From NCBI GenBank assembly GCA_029959195.1, contig CP114120.1, forward strand, positions 2,170,001-2,234,000: a stretch of 64,000 nt of DNA, in the 5' to 3' direction. The notes below the pieces were generated by a model that saw nothing but the letters and a program-made list of their open reading frames with translations, had not been told where the DNA came from and made no database searches. Below are positions 25,184 to 36,017 of this stretch, one piece after another. The DNA comes from Dictyophora rubrovolvata (taxonomy: Eukaryota; Basidiomycota; Agaricomycetes; Phallales; Phallaceae). The stretch's first letter is position 1, and every line of letters starts with the position of its first letter. Position numbers and translations under genes: made by a program.

Positions 25184-27022
25184 CTATTCATCGCCTAAAA
25201 TGGGTTCGTAATATACAGGGACGGGTCTGAAGTTCTTCTGTGCGAGATAATCAGGCGCATCTGTGTAGTCTTCGAATTCAATGGCTGAACGGAACGTTCC
25301 ATCCGATATCAGCTCCAGTCCTGCTACAGATGCACCTTGCTCATCCAACGACCATAGCGATATTGCTAGTGTATTTTCCGAATGTCGCCTCAAAATCCTA
25401 GAGAGATGAAACAGGTGAGTCATAGGTGCGAACACGGGCAGGAAACCAACCCGGAAGGCAGAACAAAAATAGTCTGCGGCCTTTCAATAGGTGGAACGTG
25501 CGAAGTGATGTCATTATTTTTGTATAGCACGAAAACACCCTTGGCTTCTCACCCGATATTATTGATATATTTTCCTAACTAGAAATCCCGTCATATGGAA
25601 CACGAGCGGATATGAAGAAATACCTGCCATCCGTTTAAGTAGATTTGAACCCGGAAATTGGAAGTTATGTTGCTAGGCGTGATAGACAGCCGTATTGGCA
25701 TGTCGGTGTAATTATCATTGATATCCTAATTATCGCTGTAAACTAAATCACCGAAATGTCAAGAGGACAATGATGACTTGCCAGGGAGAAGGTTCGGTAA
25801 AAGTTTACGCCTGCGCCATGAATTCCATTCAAAGGACTACTGTCTTCCCACTGCGAATCATCAAAACCTGGCAAATGCGCTCCATATAAAGGCCCCCCCC
25901 ATTTAAATATCCACGAAACCTACCGGGACTGGCAGTACTTCCACCCTTCAAACACGAGCTCACTGGGAACTAGGGCATTCATTCACTAATGGAGATACGA
26001 ATACTAACTAAATTTCCTTGAATCTTCCATTCCGTAAAAGTCGAATCACCACCCATCAATTCATATCCTCGAATCCCGCGAGGCTACATATGTGTAACCA
26101 GCTAAGATTCGGGCGCCGTAAAAGACTTCCGACATACCTCTTTCCCCCCATTGGCCACAAGTTAAATTCCAGTTGGGCAATACATATCATCATCGTGCTT
26201 ACTGCTAGTTTCAACAATACTACAACAAAATATAAGATGGAATCTGACAATAGTTTTAGGACAATGCACGTACCCCATGTGGTCTCCATAAGGCGAGTTG
26301 CATTAACACGCAGTCCCATTCAGCGTGTTTTTTTAAAAGCTCACCTTGAAGGTGCAACGACTTCAACTTGCGTCGTCATGTTCACATCTCCTGATTTATT
26401 AAAGGTTAAATCAATAGTACATCTGGCTTGGAATCCGTACCAAAGAAAGAGTAGTTGGTGATAGAGAAGCCCCTCTAACTAAATAGGGACCACCCACGAG
26501 GACGCTATGAAACACTTCAAAAAAAGTTCCTTAAAAGATGGCATAAAACATAACTCTTACGTTTCATTTGAGCAGATAGAAAAGTAGTTAGAGAAATCTT
26601 CCTCGTTTCCAAGGACCGGTGCGTGCCAAGTGCCAGCAGTTTGTTTACCCAGGATCAAGACGCGCAAAGATACCCGTTGGAGTTTGATATCAATAAAGTT
26701 GGTGCTATTTAACGTGTAATTTGGTTTCAATAGCCCATCGAACCGACGATGAATATATTGGTTGCTCCGTTGAGAGAGACTCGAGGTTGGGTTGGTATGA
26801 TGAATGTCATCTCTTTGGTTTGGCTAAGAGGCGCATATAATATGATATAGTCTGTTTCGTCAATTCTACAAGAAAATAAATGAGTTCCCATAACTAAAAC
26901 GGGGATGTAAACTAACGTTGTCCATGTCATTTTCCTGCGTCTCGTTAGCAATTCTTGGAATGGATTAGTCATTTGTCGACTTACTCTGATGTGGTAGCGT
27001 TAAGCTTCGCCGTGGCCAAGCC
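25184..27022 (-). pseudogene. Truncated second copy of the GH35 beta-galactosidase gene (3' half)
   Basis: This is a partial duplicate of the gene at 29,212-33,843, highly similar over long stretches. It includes the same C-terminal exon ([20 protein letters not shown] and, nearer the stop, FRPVPVYYEP) with the same intron signals. It lacks the whole N-terminal catalytic half and signal peptide. Two internal losses relative to the full copy are seen: about 645 bp at 26,347-26,352, where a TGAAGG microhomology joins the two sides, and about 115 bp near 26,996. Homology ends near 27,022, where unrelated SWIM-protein sequence begins. The C-terminus differs slightly from the full copy because a stop has moved (YYEPILGDE against YYEPF). 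It cannot make an active enzyme. Confidence 0.88.
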
Positions 27023-27730
27023 CCGGCCAATCAAAACAAGCGTTGAAAACTGGATATGCACTTGCCCAGCCCTCAAATATAATTCTTTTCACATTTGCAA
27101 ACACTTGGTCCAAGCTGTTCCTCAAACGCCGTCACCATTTTTTACCGAAGTTATTCGTCGCCGTGTCCCCCCATTAAGTTACCGCCACCCTTGCTTTCAT
27201 AAACTCGGAGCACCGGATGTACCTTGGATTGACCTGATGACGGTTTCGATTACAGATGACGATGACCATGTCTATGGGGGAAATAAAAAGGAGATGGAAA
27301 TTGGCGGGATATAGCAGAGCCGTCAATTGCCTTGGGTACCCGGTAAACGACGTTCAAGTGCCATCAACGACATAGGTAACACGAGCTCCGACTTTTGACT
27401 TCTGACATTGCCAACACCTCAGAAAATGCGGGCGAAGAAAGCGGTACTAAGGAACAAGTGAGTAGTTTTAAAATTTTTGTCTTAGAATTCCAAACTTATT
27501 ATACAGATCTCAGCACTTCAGCAGAGGGCGCCTGAGCAGGCAGAAGCTTTGAAAGAAGCGGTGGGGATTGTAGAAGAGCAAATCAAGTTCAAAAATCCCA
27601 TTTGGTTAAGAAGCTTTGTTACCATACTGGTAAAACAATTCAAACCTTTACGAATACTATTAAACAGGTTGAATCAACTCGTCGTGTCCAGCAGACCACT
27701 TGGCCAAAGGAATAAGCAAGGGCGAACTCC
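27023..27730 (+). pseudogene. C-terminal fragment of a SWIM zinc-finger protein
   Basis: On the + strand, the stretch around 27,028-27,200 reads VENWICTCPALKYNSFHICK followed by HLVQAV. It holds a C-x-C-x10-C-x-H SWIM zinc finger with Cys codons at 27,057, 27,063 and 27,096 and His at 27,102. After an intron-like gap, ISALQQRAPEQAEALKEA and KNPIWLRSF at about 27,511-27,616 continue in the style of the tail of fungal SWIM proteins, many of which derive from Mutator-like transposases. No transposase catalytic core, start codon or terminal repeat is present, so this is a broken fragment. It abuts the truncated beta-galactosidase copy on its left and the protease-gene fragment on its right. The family link is from memory; the motif itself is seen directly. 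Confidence 0.65.
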
Positions 27731-27899
27731 ACGGCATACTATGGGTTATCAGATCAGAGATAAATGATATAAGCAACTGCGAAAAAGTTGAGTTGGCCTC
27801 GAAGCGTTGGCTCTGGCAAGCGCGAACAGACGTGAAACCCATGGGGGGCTCTGGCGCTTGTTGTGGGAACTTGTTGCGCCTTTAGCGCTTTAGCATTCA

Positions 27900-28250
27900 G
27901 TTAAAGGTGCGCCTCGAGCTTGAGGAGAGGCCTGTACGCATGAGACTTTCCACGAATCGTCTTCATCCCAGAGACTGCGGTCGGAGTAGTCTGAGTCGTC
28001 GCCGTCGGTCATCTAAGAGTGCCTGCTTGTCTCCCTGGAGTAGGCGGCACACTCTTTCTCGAATGCTTGAGTCTAGACGTGGAACTCCAAACTATCGTCC
28101 ACTAGAAAAGTATATGAGTGGGTCAGTACAGAAGAAAAGAATTAAAACGTTAAGGGACTCGCTTGTGGTGGGTTCAGACATTGATTGCACCAAGAGCGCA
28201 GCTGGCTAAGCAAGTGGATTGAGCGGGTTGGGAGCAAGTTGGGAGAGCTC
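27900..28250 (-). pseudogene. Fragment of the protease-gene 5' region
   Basis: This segment is a diverged copy of about 37,845-38,165. Shared blocks include ggagtaggcggcacactctt and the tract from cagtacagaagaaaagaatt to the following aacgtta. It covers only the 5' end of the protease gene on the minus strand plus its upstream DNA, and contains no catalytic residue. Differences are scattered, suggesting it is older than the beta-galactosidase duplication. Confidence 0.8.
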
Positions 28251-28734
28251 GAAAAAGTGAAGAACCTCCTTATCTACATTTTTAAATGTTTCGTGGGTTG
28301 CACGTGACACCATTTTCAGAACTCAAAATTAAAAATTAATTAACGATGGATGTATCTCGGGCGTTAAGTTTTCTTTGACTTGTTTCTTCCGAAGAGTACA
28401 TACTTGAAAATAGGTGAGTGCTACGTTAACTACTACTGTTACAAAACTGAACAACGCGTCGGCGACAACAGACTTACAAACATTAAAGGAAACAGGCGAC
28501 AAATCAGAGGAACCAGATTCGACGATAAATCCAGCTAAGTACCCAATGTCTAGAGTGCCAAGAAAAGCGTACTCGAACATTGCTGAGCACTACGAAATTG
28601 ACGTTTGGACCGGTATATAAAGGTGAAACCTCCATGGTTCCAGGCGAAATCGAGGGTGCCCTTTGGAATTCCGCGTCCATTTCAGACTGGCTAATCGTTT
28701 CTATCTAGCACGAAGCCGGAATCAAAATGGAGGC
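28251..28734. other. Unassigned spacer between duplicated blocks
   Basis: No gene recognised. A + strand open stretch at 28,414-28,620 (67 codons, including KSEEPDSTINPAKYPMSRVP) is hydrophilic and protein-like but has no known match to me and no continuing exon. It may be another captured gene fragment. Confidence 0.4.
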
Positions 28735-28864
28735 TCCTTTTATACTCTACAATAGCCTAAGGTGGCCTCTGACGCTCAGCAAGTTCCCCGCCTCCACCCC
28801 TGTGCATTAGGAGAGAAGGGCACAGGTGACTAAAACCGGCACCGCATAGATAGCACATGATTTG

Positions 28865-29127
28865 TGTGTAGCGTCCGTCGGGTCACCCCAGGTCGGACAT
28901 GTATACTACATCGCGACTAATTTAGAATAAAGAATAAAGTACTAGTCCGTTCTGAGTCTGCAACATCTGTCCCGTTGGTGGGATGTGGCGAGTCCTTCAA
29001 GCTTCAAGTAAGGCGCTGCAGCTGTGAATGAGTGTTATTGGATGGTTATGAGAGCCATCGTCTATCGTTTCGCTCGATACTGCTTCTTCTTCTTCTTTGC
29101 CTTTTTGCTGGGTACCGGGAAAACACA
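28865..29127. mobile_element. Short inserted element, probably a solo LTR or small non-autonomous element
   Basis: About 260 bp are present here but absent from the paralogous site near 25,073-25,083. The insert is flanked by identical direct repeats: tgatttg (7 bp) if the ends are taken as TGTGT...ACACA, or cacatgatttg (11 bp) if it ends at 29,123. It carries AATAAA-like signals near its middle and no coding capacity. Copia-like solo LTR is my best guess from the style of the sequence. The identical flanks and the empty paralogous site show it is young, later than the local duplication. The element looks like a lone terminal unit, not a whole retroelement. Confidence 0.7.
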
Positions 29128-29211
29128 TGATTTGGCGACGTAGTCTAACTGGTCCTTATCTTAGGCTGAATCACATTAATTGCATAGCCTTGTGAGATTG
29201 CCATGTTTAAC

Positions 29212-32200
29212 CTAGAAGGGTTCATAATATACAGGGATGGGTCTGAAATTCTTCTGTGCGAGATAATCAGGCGCATCTGTGTAGTCTTCGAATTCAATGG
29301 CTGAACGGAACGTTCCATCCGATATCAGCTCCAATCCCGCTACAGATGCACCTTGCTCATCCAACGACCATAGCGATATTGCTAGTGTATTTTCCGAATG
29401 TCGCCTCAAAATCCTAGAGAGATGAAACAGGTGAGTCATAGGTGCGAACACGGGCAGGAAACCAACCCGGAAGGCAGAACAAAAATAGTCTGCGGCCTTT
29501 CAATAGGTGGAACGTGCGAAGTGATGTCATTATTTTTGTATAGCACGAAACACCCTTGACTTCTCACCCGATATTATTGATATATTTGCCTAACTAGAAA
29601 TCTCGTCATATGGGACACTAGCGGATATGAAGAACTTCGAAGAAATACCTGCCATCCGTTTAAGTAGATTTGAACCCGGAAATTGGAAGTTATGTTGCTA
29701 GGCGTGATAGACAGCCGTATTGGCGTATCGATGTAATTATCGTTGATATCCTAATTATCGCTGTGAAAAAAATCACCGAAACGACAAGGGGACAATGATG
29801 ACTTGCCAGGGAGAAGGTGGTTCGGTAAAAGTTTACGCCTGCGCCATGAATTCCATCCAAAGGACTGCTGTCTTTCCACTGAGAATCATCGAAACCTGGC
29901 AAGTGCGCTCCAATTCTTTCAGCATAAAGGCCCCCTTCATTTAAATATCCACGAAATTTGTCGGGATTCGCAGTACTTCCACCCTTCAAACATGAGCTCA
30001 GGAAATAGGGCATTCATTCACTGATGGAGATACGAGCACTAACGAAGTTTCCTTGCAGCTTCCATTCCGTAAAAGTCGAATTACCACCCATCAATTCATA
30101 TCCTCGAATCCCGCGAGGCTACATATGTGTAACCAGCTCAGATTCGGGCACCGTAAAAGACTTCCGACATACCTCTTTTCCCCCATTGGCTACAAGCCTA
30201 ATTTCAGTTGGGTAAGCAATACATCATCATTGTGCTTACTGCTAGTTTCAACAATACTACAACAAAATATGAGATGGAATCTGACAATAGATTCAGAACA
30301 ATGCACGCACCCCATGTGGTCTAGGCGAGTTGCATTAACACGCAGTCTCACCCAGCGTGTTTTTTTAAAAAAGCTCACCTTGAAGGACAGTCAAAACATT
30401 GTCTTCCCCAATTAGCAAGGATTCTTGTGATATATTCCAAGTGGTGGTAACAACGCTGGTGCTTGGGTCCCCTGTGTATGAACCCAAAAATACCCCATTC
30501 AAAAAGGCACTATAACCGAACGCCACACCACCTTGTACAGTCAAAGTGACTGCGGTTTGTTCCCCAGAAGCTATAAAGTAACCACGGAAGATCATGTTTC
30601 CTCCAAAAAATCTACCACAGGTTAATGACAACAAAAATATAGCAGCAGCATCTGATTACCCATATTGTTGCGAATACAAAACCACGTTTCCCGCCAATGG
30701 CGGCAAATTGGTATACTGTACGAGCATTGTGTGTCAAACAAGCAAAAAGAGCGAGTGGGATTATCTTACATTCGTTTGGGTTAAATTTGCAACGGTGAAT
30801 AGACTATCATCAAAATCTCGTTCCGCTTCGGGTAGACTGCATTTGCGGTGTGGTGTAAATAAGTACGCAGAAGCCCAAAAAGCCGACACACCTGTTCATT
30901 GCTTTCCAGTTTTGAAGGTTTGGAAGCTTAAGTGAGGGCGGTCCGGAGATATTGAATATTAACGTTCCATGACCCGTCCGACGTGCAGGCTGCCGTTCTC
31001 CGTTCCAATTGATTTGAGTGATCGATGAAGGTGCAACGACTTCAACTTGCGTCGTCATGTTCACATCTCCGTCCTGATTTATTAACGGTTAAATCGATAG
31101 TACATCTGGCTTAGACGTCATACCAAGGAAAGAGTAGTTGGCGATAGAGAAGCCCCTCTAACTAAATAGGGACCACTCACGAGGACGCTATGAAACACTT
31201 CAAAAAAAGTTCCTTAAAAGATGGCATAAAACATAACTCTTACGTTTCATTTGAGCAGATAGAAAAGTAGTTAGAGAAATCTTCCTCGTTTCCAAGGACC
31301 GGTGCGTGCCAAGTGCCAGCAGTTTGTTTACCCAGGATCAAGACGCGCAAAGATACCCGTTGGAATTTGATATCAATAAAGTTAGTGCCGTTTAACGTGT
31401 AGTTTAGTCTCAATAGCCCATTGGACCAATCATAAGATATATTGGTTGCTCCGTTGAGAGAGACTTGAGGTTGGGTTGGTATGATGAATGTCGTCTCTCC
31501 GGTTTGGCTAAGAGGCGCATATAATATGATATAGTCTGTTTCGTCGATTCTACAAGAAAATAAATGAGTTCCCATAACTAAGCCAGAATGTAAACTTACG
31601 TTGTCCACGTCATTATCCTGCGTCTTATTAGCAATCTTTGAAATGGACTAATCATTTGTCGGCTTACTCTGAAGTCGAATATAGGATCGATGTACTGGAC
31701 TTTCCGAATGTGTAATCCGTCACGACTATTTTGCTTTCTCTTCCATCAATTGTGATATATCCATTCTTAGGGATGAGTAAAATACCCATTGATGTGGTGA
31801 CATTAAGTTTTGTTGTGTCCAAGTCCGTCGATCTACCTCAATTATGGGTGATTTAAAGCGACCAGTTGACGCCACTTACGGTGAGTCTTGATGACGGAGA
31901 ACGTAAAATCCGGCATTCGAAGCTAAATTCCGGAGTTCAGCTGTGTGAATGGCCGTGGAGGTTGTATAGTTTGTTCCATTGGCAACTAAAGTTGCCGCTA
32001 GGAGATCCCTTGAAACCCGTAGAAACAGTCCTTGTAATCTCATTTCTGGCATCTTAGGTGTTAGGACACGATTTTCGTTGATTCCTGTCACGGCCTCAGC
32101 GCATTTCTAAGGCAATTGGGATTAAGCATACCTCCTCCGTAGTCATAAGAGGTGTAAACAGTTGGCTCCAATGTTTGCCCCCAGTTTGTTCCTCCATAGA

Positions 32201-33843
32201 GCACTATGACATAATACATATGAACCTTGGGTTACTCTTGTAAGTTCATCGAAAACGAACTATATATGTCTAAAATAACATATATAAACTGAATATCCAT
32301 GCAAAATCGGCGAAAACATACTTAAAATGGTGGTAGTTTGCGCGCTGTCACTTGGATCAGCGTTACATTTTAAAAACTGATCATGAGTTTCTCACTAATT
32401 CTCCTTGTAAAAGACATCCTCGTACTGCGCATTTGTTAGGTTTACCGCTGTCACTCGGAATTAGCTTTCAATTTTGACATTTTGACAGCATATACTGACT
32501 GTACTTTTCATACCCTGTACCGCCTTTGGCTACCTCACCCCAGCTCAGCAAAAAACCTCCTCCGAACTGGAAAACGTGATGAGCTGATATTGACATCAAT
32601 GAAAGTGCTCTCACTTCGGCAAGACACAATGGGTTGGAATAAGCAACAGCTTCATGGTCGGAGTAATATACAGACTGAACTTGTGCCCAACTATTTGCGC
32701 CTTGAGGGTAACTGTCCCCACTGTTTGATTCGAATTGGAACCGGTGAGCAACTTTCATAATGAGAATCCTGAATCGACAAACCAGTAAATATTTACAGCA
32801 CCCTCTCCGCCTAAGTCAGGGCTGAAGTTCCCAGCTTCACCACCATGTTGGTCATTGAAAGTAATAGCTACCAAAGGTGTTTGAAAGGGAGACCGCCGAG
32901 AAAAGCAAAACCTTGCGTACGGACAACAATACCATTTTCTCGGAAAGTATCAATAATCGCTTGCATGTAGGGTGAATGATCTCCTCCAGCACTGAATTCA
33001 TTTTCGGCCTGTACCAAGATTACTTACATAACTCCAATGTCAGTTTTCACAATTCTTTTCATTCTTGAGCATATACCAACCTGGACCACCGTTAGTTATC
33101 TGATTTTTTGCAAGCAATTGGCTGATAGTAGTCATGTATGGCTGCCAAGCTGAAAATCGGTTTTTTACAATGAAGTACAGAAGGCGGGAAGAGATTGGAA
33201 AAACCTTGGGTGTAATTGGCATTGTCTATTCGTAATGAACCCGCGATATTTCCTACCCATCCAGGAAACCCACCACCGGTAGTTTCTGAAATTCATGAGT
33301 AGAGGTTTTCTGATGCTAGTTAATTGACACTACCGCCGTCTGTACTGGAGGTCAGAAAGATGCGTAATTAGTACAGCCTGGTACTTACTAATGTATGGGC
33401 CGGGTCTGATGAGGGATGATATTTGTGTTCATTGACATTAAAAGGTCATCTTACCTCGCAATTAGCCATAAGCCTGCTTGTTTGGCTTCGTCAATGAACA
33501 TCTGGATATCACGATATGTCCCGGACTGGAAATCAGGTTCACTAATAGCGGCCGAGGGATAATGTAAAGCCCAGTTGATATAGAAAGAAACGGTATTGAA
33601 TCCATTATCTTTGATTTTTTGAAAGATATCCTTCCACAAATAAGGGTTTGGTTGCCTCCAAGGATGAAATTCAGCGGACAAAATGAAGATTCGCTGTCCA
33701 AAAATAGACAAAGAGCTGGGATCCCACGTGACTGCGTTTGTTAATCCAGTAGAATTACGTTTATGCAACGTTGCAGTACAATGGTTTGTTAGGAATATGG
33801 AAAAGTAGATGAATAGGCAAAAGATAAGCCTGAGGTTAGACAT
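29212..33843 (-). CDS. GH35 beta-galactosidase, secreted
   Basis: Hydrolyses terminal beta-galactosides outside the cell. The start at 33,843 gives a signal peptide ([20 protein letters not shown]) followed by a Lys-Arg site. The catalytic barrel follows: [35 protein letters not shown], then [17 protein letters not shown] read through exons of 17 and 6 nt. The acid/base Glu lies in QAENEF (about 32,997) and the nucleophile Glu in AEFGGGF, whose codon (32,615-32,617) sits right at an intron edge. LYGGTNWGQ and [19 protein letters not shown] belong to the later barrel and beta domains. The C-terminal jelly-roll exons end YYEPF at 29,212. Introns are many (over 15) and short. Every junction I tested holds frame, so the gene looks intact. 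A second, broken copy of its 3' half lies at 25,184-27,022. Confidence 0.88.
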
Positions 33844-34788
33844 GATGAACCGGGTCCGAATGATTTTGCCCATAATTTGATGTAAATCAAGGGAGAAAAA
33901 CAAAAAGCGACAGTTACATCCAAATTAATATTCTTTCCAACTGTGCATGTGATGTTTTTCAACAGATACCATTTGGGTTTGTGTAGGTCAGATCGATTAT
34001 GGCGCCACGTAGTTCATGTCCCTACCGTCCTACCGGACTCGTACCGTGACGGGCCGCAAAGACCAGGTGATAACTTGTTTCGAATTTTGGCATAAACCGA
34101 TGCAGTTAAACATGATTTCAAGTCTGAGAGAGTGGGAGAAGTAAGTGTTATTCCGCGTATTCCGAGCTGGTCATCTCATCGTATGACATACGTACTTCAT
34201 GACCTTCTCACCCTCTGGGCTTTGAACTGTGGAACAAACAAAGGCACATTTTGGAAGGAGCGAGTATATTAAGCCTCGGAGAATACATGCGGAATTGAAG
34301 GTTCTTTGATGACTTTGGCATTTGCGCAGCCACTCAGCGTGTCAATGGGCGATGGGATGTAAACCTTGATACACTAACTATGGAGTGCCTTGAGAAAAGA
34401 CATTGCTTTGAGAGGCAGACCGTACGAACATCCAAAGACACGATAACTATGAATATGGAAGCAATTAATACGTATTATAGCATTCTCTGTTTTGCCAGCC
34501 TGGGCTTACAGTTACTTTTTTGACTTCCGGTCAATTCTAATACCTGCTTGCATGGGAAGGTCTAATATCAATAACAGTTGCCACTTCATTGTCAAAGCGA
34601 AGCGACAGCGCAATGTTATCCACTGAGGGTTGGCTAATTCGGTCAAACTCTAAAGGCTAGATGGTTACAAGATGACGAAATGTAAAAGATTTTAATTTGC
34701 TCACGGAACGTCAGGCCTTATTTCCAATCTGAGAAACAACGTGCATTCAAATTGAGATGGGGGTTGATATACTGCTATGAAACTTCCA
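33844..34788. other. Intergenic, upstream of the beta-galactosidase gene
   Basis: About 0.95 kb without a recognisable gene. The part next to 33,843 must be the promoter of the beta-galactosidase gene. Sharp homology to the region upstream of PRP6 begins only near 34,820. Confidence 0.5.
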
Positions 34789-34819
34789 TTACGAGATGTT
34801 TAGTCCCGGATTTTCGCTG

Positions 34820-35700
34820 TGCATTGAATATAAACTTGGATCATCTTCCGAGTTTTGGGAAGCACTGTAAAAAGGGGATGATTTTCTGAGTTCTTTTTCG
34901 TCTTTCTCTACCATTTGAATCTTGACTGAGAAGAGAACTTTAGGTACTGGTTCAGAAAGCAGAGTCGGAATTAAAACTACGTCTTTTGACACAATGTTAG
35001 TCGTCAATGCCTCGACGCGTCATATGTATTTTTTGTCCGGTCATTAGTCAGCAAACTCAATTGCACATTTCTGTACCGTTCTCCACAAGTTCTCCATCGA
35101 CAACCTTCCACAACTTCTCCCTGTATTCACCGTGAGTAAAGTGGCATTTATCAAACCTAATAAACTGGCGTTTTTGTCAATGACTGCGCCTTCGTCGTCG
35201 TGGCTGGTCTCCGTCGGAGGGTAAGTTTGAGCAGTCATTTTCTTAATCGGATTCATGACTTTAACTCTGTCAAGCGAAGATGTTTGGTTAGAGGCTGCGC
35301 GCCTACATGTCAGTTATGTTGGTTTACACTTTTTAGATTTTGCACTAAGGGTTTGTACAGAATTCACAAGATGTGAAGGTCACAGAGTCACTGTGAAGGT
35401 CTGGTTGACGTTCGCTGATTTGGAAACCGAGCTTAAATCCAAAGAGAGGGTTTTGCGGAAAGGTCTGTTCAGAAATTCTTATTTACACTGGATACTCAAT
35501 TTGTACTGTAGCTTTGGAATCTATCCTTAACTCTGTGCGATTATGGAAGGAGACTGTCAATCTGGAAACATCTCCCGTGGACGTTCGGATTCTTCTAATT
35601 CGAGCTGTAGAAGTGATACCTCAGTCTGTTGAATTATGGCTCGCACTCGCACGTCTTGAAACGCCGACTCATACGAAAGCCATTTTGACCACCTTGCTTT
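34820..35700 (+). pseudogene. Rearranged fragment of PRP6 (5' end fused to middle)
   Basis: This is a partial, internally deleted copy of the gene at 38,537-41,901. It contains the PRP6 upstream region (the tract around tttctctaccattt), then the first exon in diverged form ([10 protein letters not shown]), then jumps at about 35,275 straight to the tetratricopeptide-like exon [12 protein letters not shown], skipping about 1.07 kb of the parent. It continues through [16 protein letters not shown] and [20 protein letters not shown] and stops matching near 35,690, inside the next exon. It retains parental introns, so it arose by DNA duplication, not from mRNA. It cannot make the splicing factor. 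Confidence 0.88.
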
Positions 35701-35744
35701 TATGTCTGGACTATTATTACATATTACATAATTACATCGCATAG

Positions 35745-36017
35745 TAATAGCCTGAGGCGCACCCTAAGTAAACGAAAAAAGGAGTCGAATAACAAGTCAC
35801 GCGTCACGGTTGAGTCAAAAAATAAAAATAAAAGAAACATGATTCGGAGTATTGTTCAATATTTGGAATGAGTCATTTGAGGCGCGTCTTTTACAGTGGA
35901 GGTCCGAGGAGATGAGGTAGCAGGAACATACGATGCGGGACGGCTCGCCAAGGCCCAGGCTTCGACGTCATCAGTTATGTATAAGTACGAAAAGATGAGA
36001 CGAAGAAAGAGATGGAC
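35745..36017. other. Spacer between PRP6 fragment and protease gene
   Basis: No gene recognised; it contains the 3' flank of the minus-strand protease gene. One edge of the PRP6 duplication lies just to its left. Confidence 0.4.
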
